A stretch of DNA of 64,000 nt from Channallabes apus (GCA_030522415.1 CM060104.1:21343825-21407824); one strand, 5' to 3'; positions 22,441 through 62,370 are shown, numbered from the stretch's first letter. Made by a program: numbers and translations. The notes: generated by a model not told the origin, from the letters alone.

Positions 22441-24560
22441 ACAACAAAGAAAAAAAAGAAGAGGAAGACTACCATTACATTTAATGAGGAACTCACTGCA
22501 GTTCCCCATACAGCTCTAATGTTTCGGCAGCCCCTACTTCTGCCTGTTATATACGCTGGCAGTGTAGATGCTCCACAGTCTTGATCTGATTTGATCTGAA
22601 TTTTAGTAATAAGGAGATCGGCCTGACATTTCCATTTTCGCCCGTAGACGACACTGGCTCCTGTTATAGTTGGCGAAGAACACCTGTGACACAAAACACC
22701 AGTATGACACAAAATGCCAGTATGACACAAAAATCGATGCTGCCTACTGCCTACCGTTACAAACACCACCCACCCACACATACAAACAAACCATTTCGAC
22801 AATTTAGATAAGACATGTCTCAGCTATTTTGTTTTGCTTAACAAATTATTGTTTAATAATGAAAGAATCTAATGATGAAAGAATAACCAACATGGAAGAG
22901 ATACGTACTCAGGGTCGTAGGCAGCATGTGCCATTCAGATCTGGTAAAAAAAAAAAATTGTTTCATGAGTGCATAAATCATGTGTTATTTAGACAGTTAA
23001 CCACATCTAAAAGTTATTAATTGATGTGCAGGGTTTTTTTTTGCCTATCAGGTATTAGGTTTGTTTCAACAGTATTTATAATAATGCAGAATTGATTAAC
23101 AGTATTAGTAATAATGCAGACAAGTACTGTAGGCTACCCAGAAAACAGGCATAATGAATGTAAATCAGATAGAAATGAAGTGGAAAAGGACATAGACAAT
23201 AAAAAATATTCATGCAAGCACTTTATAGCAACTCCATTATAGTCTCTATGCTTGGCTGTTAAAAAAATTAATTATGCAATGCCCATTTCGGATAGATTTT
23301 TTTAAGGTTACATTTCTGGAAATGCTGAATCAGCAGAAGCTTTTTCAAGTGACATCATTGAGTTCAGCTCTGTCACTTTTTATTTGCCTTTTGTTTGCAT
23401 AGACACATTAACACATCTCAGGGGTTGGTTGTGAAAGCTGAATGTAATTTGCATGCAAAACTTGCCGCGAGCTTAAAAATGTCAATGCCAATGAAATGCA
23501 GTCTATACATAAATATGCTGACATTCAGGTACTGTAGTCTATACCTGCATTATGATATGACACAGAGTGACAGCAGGGTACTAACATATTATGTAAATAC
23601 AAATAAGGATAAAAATGCATTGTAATAACTAAGTTATAATTAAACTTTTTAAAAATGTACATGTACATTCTCACACTGCTAAGAGTAATGGTTTTCAGTA
23701 GATGTTTGTAGTACCATGACCTCTTGAGTATGGGCTTGACTGTAATGTGGCTGTGTGATGATTTGACCAGCCCTTTTTAAGTCTTTTAAATGATTTGATG
23801 GAGCAAATCAGTGCCAATAATTCAGTGAACCTAAAATTCATTACTCAGTGCACTTGTGGTGAACATGTGCATGTTTTTACCTGCACTGGCACATAGGCTA
23901 CACTTTGACTGAGGGAGGAGTGATTAAATAACTGGGCTGAGTATAGCAGCACAAATATTATGAGACCACACTTAACTACTGTATGTACTTGAGACAATCC
24001 TTTACAATAGCTGAAAATGCAAGGTTTTGCATGGTTGAGATACTCCATAACAGGAAACACAGCCAGCACATCACACATGCCACAAAAATTATGTACTGTA
24101 GGTGTATATTTATAGTCCCCTGACCTCATGCCCAAAATCTGTAGGCACGCTGAAGAGAAGAGTGCACAAGTGAGGGTGCCAGACCCTGGATGAACATTAT
24201 AAATGTTATGGGAAAAGACTCAGTGTTTCATTGGAAAGGGTTTTATGCAAAGTATAAAATGGCATCAATCTTGGCACATGTTTTGTTATGGAACATGAGC
24301 ATTTTTTTCTTGTATTGAATTCATTTTAATTAAAGAATATTGGGTTTATCTAGTAGATGACATTACTTCACTTGGGATTTTTTTAAAATTAAACTTTACA
24401 AGGGGTGCCAATAATAATTGAGGGCACTATACACTGTAGGCTAATTATTGTTTGTGCTAATTGCAGTCATGTAATCCTCAATCAAAACATTCACTATTCT
24501 GGCTGTCATTCATGTCTGCCACAGGGAAGTTACTGAAGACATTATGAGACACCAGGTAAT
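22441..24560. other. Intergenic region, no recognised feature
   Basis: Non-coding. A short repeat of AGTATGACACAAAA lies at 22700-22730. Otherwise nothing I can name. Confidence 0.4.
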
Positions 24561-24564
24561 GGTG

Positions 24565-26425
24565 TGCAGTTCGAGTCAAAAGTTTGGGCACACCTTCTAA
24601 TTCTATGGTCTGATATTTATTTATTTCTACACTGTAAAACAATACTGAAGGCATTCCAAATATACAATAATCTCCTTTGAACAGTTGATATTGAGATGTA
24701 TCTGCTACCCATTCTTTGTAAAGCCTTCATAACAGGTCTCATATGAGGTTCTGTTATTTGGTGATTTTTGAGGCTGGTGACTCTAAATGAACGTCTCCTC
24801 TGCAGCAGAGGTAAGTTTTGGTCCTTCTTTCCTGTGATAGTCATCATGAGAGCCAGTTTCATCATGGTGCTTGATGGGTTTTGTGAATGCACTTGACAAT
24901 ACTGTTCTTACAAGAACTATACAGTAGAGAACCGCTGACCTTCATATCTTAAAATAACAACTGACTGTTGGTCTTGTTGTTGTTGCTTACCTAATTACCC
25001 AATGCCATTCGCATTGATTTTAAAATACTACTATTGACATATAAGGCATTAAATGGTCTCGCCCCGTAGGTATCTGAGTGAACTGGTAGTGTCTTACGAT
25101 CCGCCATGCCTACTTCGGTCAAAGGATGCAGGCTGCTTATCAGTACCGCGTATTATGAAAACTACAGCTGGGGGCAGAGCTTTTTCTCACAAAGCCCCAA
25201 AATTATGGAATAGTCTTCCAAATAGTGTTCGGGACTCAGACACAGTCTCAGTGTTTAAGTCTAGGCTCAAAACCTATTTATTTAGCCAAGCATTTTTATA
25301 AATAGATTTGCCATAAGGTAAAGGAGCAGATCTGGGGGACTCATGGACGTAGAGTATTATGGTGAACTGGTATGTTTAGATGCTGTCTTCCTCACTCTCA
25401 TTTGATCACTCAGGTTTGTTGACGGTGAGGTGATTGTTTGGTTTACATCTCAGGGAGCCCTCATGTTTGTGTTTCCTTCTGGCTCTCCCTTTTAGTTATG
25501 TTGTCATAGTTAGTCCTGCCGGAGTCCCTGCTTGCACTCTACAGTAAATATACATTCACATTAGACATTGTGACTGTGACCATACCTAATTGCAATCTCT
25601 CCTCCTCTTCTCCTTCTCCCCCTCTTTCTCTTTCCTCTCTCCCCCTGTCTCCCCCTTTCACTCTTTCTCTCTCTCTCTCTGTCGAGCTACACATGTCATT
25701 CCTGAGCTGCCAGTGATCCAGACTCCCTCTGCCCTCCGGACCTGTCTGATCCATCCTGGTGCCCCGTTTCTGGTTGGAGGTCTCGTCGCATGGATGCCCC
25801 GTGTGTCTCTTTAGGATGCGCCTGGTGTCTGGGGATGATTCTATCTACTTAGAAGATAGTTCTGGCCTCGACTGGTGTTGTCAGCTGTTTCTCTGAGGAC
25901 TTGACAATTCGATAGTTCAGGACTGGAATTTTCTACAAGTCTATCTGAGTCTCCAATAACTACTGGACTCCATTTTACATCAACTATTATAACATCAATT
26001 AACATCAACTATTATAGCTGAACCTAACACTGTATAAATGCAGATCATTTCCTGCTATCTGTTTCACCCAGATGAGGATGGGTTCCCTGTCGAGTCTGGT
26101 TCCTCTCAAGGTTTCTTCCTATTACCATCTCAGGGAGTTTTTCCTTGCCACTGTCGCCCTCGGCTTGCTCACCAGGGACTATCTGAACATTTTGATTCAT
26201 ACACATTCACATTCCATACAAACTTAAATAATTCTTTTGATTGTGTAAAGCTGTTTTGAGACAATGTCAATTGTTAAAAGCGCTATACAAATAAAACAAT
26301 TGAATTGAATTAGTGTTACTTCATAGATTCGAAATCTTCAGCATTGTTCTATAATGTAGACAATAAATCACTAAACAAAAGACATTGAATTAGGTGTGTC
26401 TAAATGTTTGATTGGTACAGTATGT
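24565..26425 (-). mobile_element. Tc1-like element remnant, split by a LINE insertion
   Basis: Left end AAAGTTTGGGCACACCTTCT and right end AGGTGTGTCTAAATGTTTGA are inverted, as in a widespread fish Tc1 family with TTTGGACACACCTTCT termini. The left part (24600-24960) carries, on the minus strand, a transposase remnant with an SISTVQRRL-like DNA-binding block. The right part is 26313-26425. The middle is lost or replaced by the LINE 3' end. Confidence 0.75.
25010..26312 (+). mobile_element. 5'-truncated LINE 3' end (ORF2 C-terminus plus 3' UTR)
   Basis: The frame at 25053-25301 encodes YLSELVVSYDPP, then AFSHKAPKLWNSLPNSVRDS and FKSRLKTYLFSQAF: the C-terminal signature of a fish LINE ORF2 (RAFS..APKLWNSLP; clade not certain). 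The 3' UTR has a pyrimidine-rich tract (25590-25682), GGTTCCTCTCAAGGTTTCTT, TTTTTCCTTGCCACTGTCGC, GCTGTTTTGAGACAATGTC, and ends in ATTGAATTGAATT repeats near 26310. Confidence 0.85.
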
Positions 26426-26726
26426 GAAAAAATGTAAGTGATTGAATATTACTGATTGTTTTTTTTTTTTTTGCAAATATTTTTTATTGAAAAAAGGGAA
26501 AACAATACAGTACTTGCATTTACAGAAATCCAATTTACCTTTTCATTTTTCTAAATAAACAAATACACACACATAAAAACACTAAACAAAAACACTCAAA
26601 TAACTAAACAAAACAAAAAAAAAACAAGAAGAAAAAGAAAAAAAAAAAACCCCCCCCCCTCCCCGCCCCACACGGCTCAAGACAACCACCAAACATATTA
26701 CATAAATATCAGTAACAGGTATACAT

Positions 26727-29700
26727 TCAATCAGGCAATACCTCTAGACTAGTAAAATAAGAAATAAATGGTTGCCAATTGTGGAAAAATTTGGCTGTAC
26801 ATCCTCTTAACGTATATTTAATTTTTTCAAGTTTTAAAAAAAACATGACATCTTTAAGCCACTGGGAGATAGTAGGATACTTAGCAGACTTCCAATGCAA
26901 CAACAATAGACGTCTTGCTAATAAGGATGTGAAAGCTATGATATCCTTTTGTGTAGAATTAAGTGTAAGTGAGCGATCAGGAATCCCAAATATAGCAATC
27001 AGAGGGCAAGGTTGGAGAGTTACCCCAAGAACAGTGGACATAATGGCAAAATAACCTGTCCAGAAACCTTCCAGCTCAGGACACAGAAAAAACATGTGGC
27101 TAAGATGACAAGGAGAGCCATGGCATTTATCACATTTGTTTTCCACTTCCGGATACATTTCTGAAAGTCTAGACTTAGAGAAATGTGCCCTGTGTATGAC
27201 CTTAAATTGAATAAGTCCAAGACGAGCACATGAGGTGGAAGACCGTACCCTTGCTATAGCCTGTTCCCAGGACTCCTCCCGTATTTGAATTCCTAGTTCC
27301 CCTTCCCATGTACACTTAAGCTTAACATTTGAGTGGTTACTAAGAGACAGGATAGTATCATAGAGTTTCGAAATGGTTCCTCTATGATGAGGAATAAATG
27401 ATAGCATAGTTTCCCACTGCTGTTCTGGAGGTAAAGAGGGGAAATTAGGGAAACGCTTGGCAACAAAATTTCGAATTTGAAAATAGCGAAACAGATGGGT
27501 AGTGGGGAGACCATAACGAGATGACAAATTGGCAAAACTATCGAAGACACCGTCCACATATAAATATTTAAATTGTTTTATACCCTTGTCACACCACACT
27601 GAGAACGACGAGTCCAGGAGTGATGGGGGAAACAAATGGTTATCTTTTAGAGGACCTGAGGAAGATGCCATTACAAATTTAAAGTGCCGTCTAAACTGGA
27701 ACCAGATCTTGAGTGTGTTAAGAACCACCTGATTATCAGTATACAGAGAGGGTTTTATGGGTAAAGAGGAATAGAGCAGAGCCGGTATAGAAGATCCCTT
27801 ACAAGATGATAGCTCCAATTTACACCAAGAGGATCCAGAAGATTTTAACCAGTAGCAAAGTTTATGAATGTGAGCAGCCCAGTAGTAAGCCAGAAAATTA
27901 GGTAATGCAAGTCCTCCACTAAATCTGCATCTCTGCAGTATAGTTTTACGAACCCTAGGTGGCTTCCCTCCCCAAATGAAAGAACCAATAATTTTGTCCA
28001 GTGAGACAAAAAAATGTTTTGGCAAAAATAAGGGAATCGACTGAAATAAAAATAAAAATTTTGGTAAGATATTCATTTTTACTACATTAATCTTACCGAT
28101 TAATGAAAGGGGGAGATTACCCCATCTTTGAATATCAGATGTGATCCTTGATATAAGGGGAGTAAAATTAGCTGATTTAAGGCCAGATAGAGAACGAGTC
28201 ACATTAATCCCCAAGTATTTAAAGCCCGATGGACTAAGATGAAAGGGTAGATCGGACTGTTGAAGATGACATGCTGACGTATTAATGGGAAAACACTCAC
28301 TTTTCCCCAAATTTAATTTATAACCTGAAAATGAGCTGAAATTCTCCAGAATACCTAAAACAGCCGGGATGGAGAGTGCAGGATCAGTTATATATAATAA
28401 CAAATCATCTGCATACAATGATAATTTATGTTCAATTCCATTACGGAAGATTCCCTTGAATACGGAGGAAGATCTCAATGTGATTGACAGAGGCTCGATG
28501 GCGATGGCAAAGAGTAAAGGTGACAAGGGGCAACCTTGACGACATCCGCGACCCAGATCAAAATAATCTGAATAAACATCATTAGTATGTACACTGGCTT
28601 TAGGGGACGAATAAAGAAGCCGAATCCACAAAATAAATTTATCGCCAAATCCGAATTTCTTTAAAACTGCAAACAAGTACTCCCACTCCACTCTATCGAA
28701 AGCCTTTTCAGCATCTAAAGAAATCACAAGTTCAGGAAGTTCAGATAAATGCTTTGAGTAAATAACATTAAAGAGTGTACGGGTATTAAAAAACAATTGA
28801 CGTCCCTTTATGAAGCCATTTTGCTCTTCAGATATAATACAAGGAAGCACATCCTCTAGGCGAGATGCAATTACTTTAGCCAACACCTTTGCATCGGCAT
28901 TAAGCAGAGATAATGGCCTGTAGGAACCACAGGAGGTTGGATCTTTGTCATTTTTGAGAAGGAGCGCTATAGTGGCTTGTGTGAAAGTTTGTGGTAATGA
29001 ACCCCTTTCCAAGGATTCATTAAACACAGATAAAAGCAATGGTGCCAATTTACCAATAAATGTTTTATAAAATTCTATTGGAAACCCATCAGGGCCTGGA
29101 GCTTTATTAGACTGCATAGCTGTAATAGCATTTGATACTTCTTCAACGGAAAATGGGGAGTCCAATTGCCCGGCAATATTAGTATCAATGACAGGGTTTG
29201 AAAGATTATGGAGAAATTTATTCATTTTAGCTTTGTCCGTAGGAAATTCTGACTTGTATAACGAAGCGTAAAATGTTTTAAAGGTAGAATTAATTTCCAA
29301 GGGATCTGTAGTAATAGTGTCATAAGTGTTTTTAATACTAGGAATTAAACGCGAAGTGGCTTGTCGTCGTAGCTGATGTGCCAACAAGCGACTTGCCTTG
29401 TCACCATATTCATAATATGAGCCACGACTGCGTAGTAACAAGCGCTCTGCCTCTTTAGTTGACATAAGATTGAATTCTGCTTGCAAATCAAGACGCTGCT
29501 TCAGTAATTCTGGAGAAGGGTTCAGTGTATAACATTGATCAAGGTTACTAATCGCAGCTGTAAGTTCTTTAAACCTGGCATTAATCTTTTTATTAGCAAG
29601 AACAGAATAAGAAATAATTTGACCTCTCAGGTAGCATTTAAGTGTCTCCCATAGCAGAGAATATGAAACTGAATCATTTTGATTGAAGGACAAGAACTCC

Positions 29701-30545
29701 TCAATAGAACTTGAAATAAATTCACAAAATTCTTTATCTGCCAGAAGAAGAGAGTTAAATCTCCAAAGTGGTGGGCTACGTTTATAGGTAGAAAGCTGAA
29801 TATCCAATAGCAGAGGTGAATGATCAGATATTACAATACCAGAATAGTCAGAAGAAGTAACACACAAATCAAGAGCTCTGTCTATAAGAAAGTAATCAAT
29901 CCTGGAATAAGAATGATGCACCTGGGAGAAAAAAGAAAATTTTTTGATTGAAGGGTTGCGAAATCTCCATGGATCAATAAGATCGTTCTGTTTCATAAAA
30001 TCTGAAAATATTTTAGACATAGATGATGGAGTCAGATTACGAGGATTAGATCGATCCAAGATTGGATCAAAAACACAATTCAGATCTCCACCGAGGATCA
30101 GCAAATGAGTGTTCAAGAAGGGGATGTTACTCAGCAGTCTATTAGCAAATTCAGCATCATCAAAATTTGGGGCATATACATTTACCAACAAAACCTTTTT
30201 TTGCATTAGTGTACCAGCAACAATGATGTATCTACCATTCTTATCAGCGATAACATTGGTCGATGAGAATTGAACTTTCTTATTAATGAGAATGGCAACT
30301 CCTCTAGCTTTCGAATTAAAGTTTGAGTGAAAGACCTGACCTACCCAAGGGCAATTTAACCTATAATGATCTTTACTGCGAAGGTGAGTCTCCTGTAAAA
30401 ATGCTATATCAGAATGTAAACGTTTCAAGTGTGTGAAAACCTTAGATCTCTTAACAGGATTGCCCATACCTCTGACATTCCAACTAATGAATCTAAGAGG
30501 CATGCCTGACCCAGCATTGCTGGGACCTATATTACCATTAACCAT
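26727..30545 (-). CDS. LINE ORF2: endonuclease and reverse transcriptase
   Basis: 1272 residues, uninterrupted. Residues ~17-250 form an APE-type endonuclease: SWNVRG (N23), LQETHL (E52), GGDLNCVFD (D154, N156), SRIDYF (D217), SDHSPL (D241, H242). Residues ~500-780 form the reverse transcriptase: SYRPLSLLNADAK, VISLDAEKAFDRVEW (D611), GCRQGCPLSPLLFAIAIEPL, and YADD at 711-714. Near the C-terminus, residues 1138-1155 (CDKCHGSPCHLSHMFFLC) form the cysteine/histidine knuckle typical of L1-type ORF2. Length fits the L1/Tx1 group. It nicks DNA and reverse-transcribes LINE RNA at the target. All catalytic residues I can check are present. Confidence 0.95.
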   Translation of the reverse strand: MVNGNIGPSNAGSGMPLRFISWNVRGMGNPVKRSKVFTHLKRLHSDIAFLQETHLRSKDHYRLNCPWVGQVFHSNFNSKARGVAILINKKVQFSSTNVIADKNGRYIIVAGTLMQKKVLLVNVYAPNFDDAEFANRLLSNIPFLNTHLLILGGDLNCVFDPILDRSNPRNLTPSSMSKIFSDFMKQNDLIDPWRFRNPSIKKFSFFSQVHHSYSRIDYFLIDRALDLCVTSSDYSGIVISDHSPLLLDIQLSTYKRSPPLWRFNSLLLADKEFCEFISSSIEEFLSFNQNDSVSYSLLWETLKCYLRGQIISYSVLANKKINARFKELTAAISNLDQCYTLNPSPELLKQRLDLQAEFNLMSTKEAERLLLRSRGSYYEYGDKASRLLAHQLRRQATSRLIPSIKNTYDTITTDPLEINSTFKTFYASLYKSEFPTDKAKMNKFLHNLSNPVIDTNIAGQLDSPFSVEEVSNAITAMQSNKAPGPDGFPIEFYKTFIGKLAPLLLSVFNESLERGSLPQTFTQATIALLLKNDKDPTSCGSYRPLSLLNADAKVLAKVIASRLEDVLPCIISEEQNGFIKGRQLFFNTRTLFNVIYSKHLSELPELVISLDAEKAFDRVEWEYLFAVLKKFGFGDKFILWIRLLYSSPKASVHTNDVYSDYFDLGRGCRQGCPLSPLLFAIAIEPLSITLRSSSVFKGIFRNGIEHKLSLYADDLLLYITDPALSIPAVLGILENFSSFSGYKLNLGKSECFPINTSACHLQQSDLPFHLSPSGFKYLGINVTRSLSGLKSANFTPLISRITSDIQRWGNLPLSLIGKINVVKMNILPKFLFLFQSIPLFLPKHFFVSLDKIIGSFIWGGKPPRVRKTILQRCRFSGGLALPNFLAYYWAAHIHKLCYWLKSSGSSWCKLELSSCKGSSIPALLYSSLPIKPSLYTDNQVVLNTLKIWFQFRRHFKFVMASSSGPLKDNHLFPPSLLDSSFSVWCDKGIKQFKYLYVDGVFDSFANLSSRYGLPTTHLFRYFQIRNFVAKRFPNFPSLPPEQQWETMLSFIPHHRGTISKLYDTILSLSNHSNVKLKCTWEGELGIQIREESWEQAIARVRSSTSCARLGLIQFKVIHRAHFSKSRLSEMYPEVENKCDKCHGSPCHLSHMFFLCPELEGFWTGYFAIMSTVLGVTLQPCPLIAIFGIPDRSLTLNSTQKDIIAFTSLLARRLLLLHWKSAKYPTISQWLKDVMFFLKLEKIKYTLRGCTAKFFHNWQPFISYFTSLEVLPD

Positions 30546-31155
30546 TCAAAAAGAAAAAACAACAACCAAAATGCCAAAGAGCCGAAGTGGGACACCCTCC
30601 CCCCCAAAATACCCCTAAACACACACACCCAAAGTCTCCACATAACAAAAACAAAGGAGACAGCAGTGTTCCCAAAAATAGCAAAAATGATCCACTAAAG
30701 TGAATGGACTAACCGGAGCCCAAACAAAAACAAACAAGAGAGAGAGAAAAAAACCTCCCACCGACTTCACACTGTATAACAGCGTGCGTGTAACAAACAC
30801 GTTATATATACATATATATAAAAAACCCTGTACAAAATATTGTTTCCTCAGAAGATGAACATTCTAACAAAACAACGAAAATACGTAAAAATACCACAAA
30901 AAAAGGAAGTCCTGTGCAAATATTTGCAATAAGCCTAGAAAAGATTGTGCTGGACTAATCCGAAGTACAAGAGTATAATATACGATTTAGTCTTAATATA
31001 TAAAAGTGAAAATACAAAAATAAAAAACCGTACAGTAACTAGCGCAACATACTTAAAAAAAAAAGAAAAAAAACCAATGCGCAGGTAGCGTTAAACCTAA
31101 AGAAACCGTAAACACCTAGCAGCATTACAGCACCAACCTGAAGGACTATTGAGGC

Positions 31156-32073
31156 TCAACCCGAAATCAACGTTTTAACATAAACACTGGCTTCCTCCGC
31201 TGAAACAAAGTCCTTCTCAACCCCCTTATGTGTGATGCGAAGTCGCGCTGGATGAAACAGGCCATACCGAACACCCTCAACGCCACGCAGCTGCTGCCTG
31301 ACCGTATTAAATGCAGCCCGAGCACGTGCGATCTTGGCAGTGTAGTCAGGAAAGACTGAGATGGTCTGGTCTCCAACTTTAATCTGCCGGCGTTCTCTAG
31401 CGCGTCGTAAAATGTCAACGCAGTCAGTGTGGTAATGAAACCTGCATACAATGGCTCGTGGACGGTCGCCGGGCTTAGGTGCGGGTTGGAGGGTCCTGTG
31501 AGAACGATCCAAAAGCGGCTCCTTCTCCAGATTAAATGCTTCCTTTAGCAAGGAGGCCACGGCCGCAGTAGTGCACGTGTTAGGCCCCTCCGGTACTCCC
31601 ACTATCCTAACATTGTTACGCCGCGTCCTAGACTTCAAGTCTTCACATTTATTCTCCAGCTTGGCTACATTAGCTGTGAGACACTTGATAGTGTTTTTCA
31701 TCTCCGCTATGTCGTCGGAGCACACAGTAAGCGCGTGCTCCATCTCTCTGACCGTACCTTTTAGCTCGGACACGGTAGCGTCATTAGCAGCTTTATCTAT
31801 CGCCAGCTGCGTCTTCACCGCTTGCAAGTCGAACTTAATAGTAGACAAAGCATCACCGATAGTATCCTGAAGTTCTTTTTTAAAAATTTCGGCGATATCT
31901 TTCCTCAGTGAGGCCAACAACTCGACTTTAAGAGCGTCGATATCCGGATTAGCCTGGCTCGAGGGGGGCCTTACAGGTGACGACGGCTCACTCGAGGATG
32001 TGGTCGCGGTTTGCAAACTAGGCCTCAGTTGTGTTTGAATCGTACTGCGAGTTTTTATATTTTTTGCTGCCAT
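31156..32073 (-). CDS. LINE ORF1: RNA-binding coiled-coil protein
   Basis: 305 residues with the L1 ORF1p layout: Ser/Pro-rich head (1-45), amphipathic helix and coiled coil (~45-148, ending AKLENKCEDLKSRTRRNN), an RRM-like domain starting NVRIVGVPEG (~154-163) with RPRAIVCRFHY (~204-214), and a C-terminal domain with ARAAFNTVRQQLR and YGLFHPARLRITHKG. L1 ORF1 proteins trimerise, coat LINE RNA and have chaperone activity (family knowledge). It starts 159 bp inside the element's 5' end and precedes ORF2 by about 610 bp. Open throughout. Confidence 0.93.
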   Translation of the reverse strand: MAAKNIKTRSTIQTQLRPSLQTATTSSSEPSSPVRPPSSQANPDIDALKVELLASLRKDIAEIFKKELQDTIGDALSTIKFDLQAVKTQLAIDKAANDATVSELKGTVREMEHALTVCSDDIAEMKNTIKCLTANVAKLENKCEDLKSRTRRNNVRIVGVPEGPNTCTTAAVASLLKEAFNLEKEPLLDRSHRTLQPAPKPGDRPRAIVCRFHYHTDCVDILRRARERRQIKVGDQTISVFPDYTAKIARARAAFNTVRQQLRGVEGVRYGLFHPARLRITHKGVEKDFVSAEEASVYVKTLISG

Positions 32074-32248
32074 TTTAAACAGTCCCGAATAAACTTTTTA
32101 AACTCAACTAACTACAAAATAAAACAAGACTAAAATTATGGCCAAAAAGCGCAAAGGAATAACAATTGTAATGGAAATCGGCGGGAGCTCCCAAACTCAC
32201 GTCCTACTCCATCAAAGCTCAACCGGAAGTCCAATATTACTGATTGTT

Positions 32249-32704
32249 ATCAAGCTTCATCCATTCCATTGATGATCTTATCAGGTTTAAAGTTTTAATG
32301 TTAAACTACCATGTAGTAAAACCGAAATATTGGTTAAGCAGGTTATTAGCAAAGTCTATATTTAATTATTAAACATTTCAGTTTCTGATCTATTTGTTTC
32401 CACACGCATCTGTCATTCTGCTATCTGTGCTGTCTGTCAAGTGAGTGAGGTCTGTGTGTGTCTGTGTGTGTGTGTGAGTGAGCTAGCACTGGTGTAGCCA
32501 TTTAAAATAAACAATAAAAGTGGCACCATTAAAAATCTAATGAATTTAAGCTATAAGGAAACAGTGATTTTGGATATAAAAATATAACGAATGCTGAATA
32601 ACTCACTACCATTAGAAGCTTAATAACGCAGCAAAGGTAACACAAGTAAATCATGTTTATTTAAATAATAATGTTATTAATAATAATTTAAATGTTAAAT
32701 TTAC
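32249..32704. other. Intergenic segment, no recognised feature
   Basis: AT-rich unique sequence with a short (TG)n tract at 32452-32477. Confidence 0.4.
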
Positions 32705-32975
32705 AAGAGGTGGCACGATGGCATAGTGATTAGCCCTGTGACCTTGCACCTATAGGGTTGAAGGTCCGATTCCCACCTTAGGTTTGCATGTTCTCCCTGT
32801 GTCTGGTGGGTTTCCTCCCACAATCCATAGACATGCAGGTCAGATTAACTGGCATTCCCCAATTGCATGTAATGTGTGTTTGTGTGTGCCCTGTAAAAGA
32901 CTGGTACCCTGCCTCGTGCCCTAAATCCCCCCCTCTCCCCTCCCCCCTCCCCTCCCCCACCCCCTTGAATTATGA
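32705..32975 (+). repeat. tRNA-SINE upstream of the NBEAL2 promoter
   Basis: Head GGTGGCACGATGGCATAGTG and GGTCCGATTCCCACC, body TTTGCATGTTCTCCCTGTGT, AGACATGCAGGTCAG. The 3' end is replaced by a C-rich tract at 32926-32963. Confidence 0.8.
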
Positions 32976-33176
32976 TGCTCTGAAGGTTTTCGTGTAGTCC
33001 ACGCAACAGTGTGAAACATTAGAGGAAAGAGTCAGTGTGGGTTCTGTAACACTGAATGAGATCGAAATCATAATAATTCGATTCATACTGTATAAAGCGA
33101 TTCGTTTGGATTGACTCGTTAAACCCATCACTAGCGCTCTCTACTGTCACGCTGGAGAAGGTTAAACATTTTGGAG

Positions 33177-33224
33177 GTGTGTGTGTGTGTGTGTGTGTGT
33201 ATGCGTGTGCGTGTGTGTGTGTGA
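33177..33224 (+). repeat. (GT)n microsatellite in the NBEAL2 promoter region
   Basis: A mostly uninterrupted GT run with a central ATGCGTGTGC break, about 340 bp upstream of the NBEAL2 start codon. Confidence 0.95.
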
Positions 33225-33559
33225 GTGCGTCTTGGGCGGAAAGTCAACCTTGCGGTTTGCTGGAAGAAGTTTGCACGGATCTTCCGGATCGGGATGCGTG
33301 TTCACACTAGCGCTTTTCCTCGTCTGGTTCTCCGCTGAGACCCCGCGCTGTGGCCGTGTGGGTATGGGTTTTCTGACACCAAGGCATGCGCGATGAAAGC
33401 CGCGTAAGTTTGGGAGAGCTTGCCGAGCAGGTAGCCTCCCGCTGAGCCGAGGAGCATGCGAGACCGCACCGCACACTTCACATGTAACGACGAGGCGCGG
33501 AGAAAGTTCAATGGTTTAATGTCGTCCTGAGGAAGCCGGAGCAGCTGGGCGGCAGGAGA
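33225..33559 (+). promoter_or_regulatory. nbeal2: NBEAL2 promoter / 5' UTR, GC-rich with upstream ATGs
   Basis: GC- and CpG-rich stretch immediately before the NBEAL2 ATG, unlike the AT-rich flanks. If transcribed, it holds upstream ATGs at 33386 and 33456 (the latter a 24-codon uORF ending at 33530) and a minimal one at 33511 (ATG GTT TAA). No TATA box is obvious. The start site is not determinable. Confidence 0.5.

Positions 33560-62370
<28,811 letters not shown>

Larger units (their letters stand above)
26461..32232 (-). mobile_element. Full-length L1/Tx1-type LINE with two open ORFs and perfect target duplication
   Basis: A 5772-bp minus-strand element: 5' UTR ~32074-32232, ORF1 31156-32073, inter-ORF ~610 bp, ORF2 26727-30545, 3' UTR with a G-rich tract (26651-26670, read on minus), AATAAA (26484-26489) and a poly(A) tail (T run 26461-26472). 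AATATTACTGATTGTT flanks both sides exactly (26445-26460 and 32233-32248). Intact frames and an unmutated duplication point to a recent insertion, possibly a competent copy. It lies between the divergent CCDC12 and NBEAL2 promoters and supplies about half of the intergenic distance. Confidence 0.95.

Noticed and set aside
25539..25754. Arg/Glu-rich minus-strand open frame
   Set aside because: Antisense of the pyrimidine-rich tract in a LINE 3' UTR.
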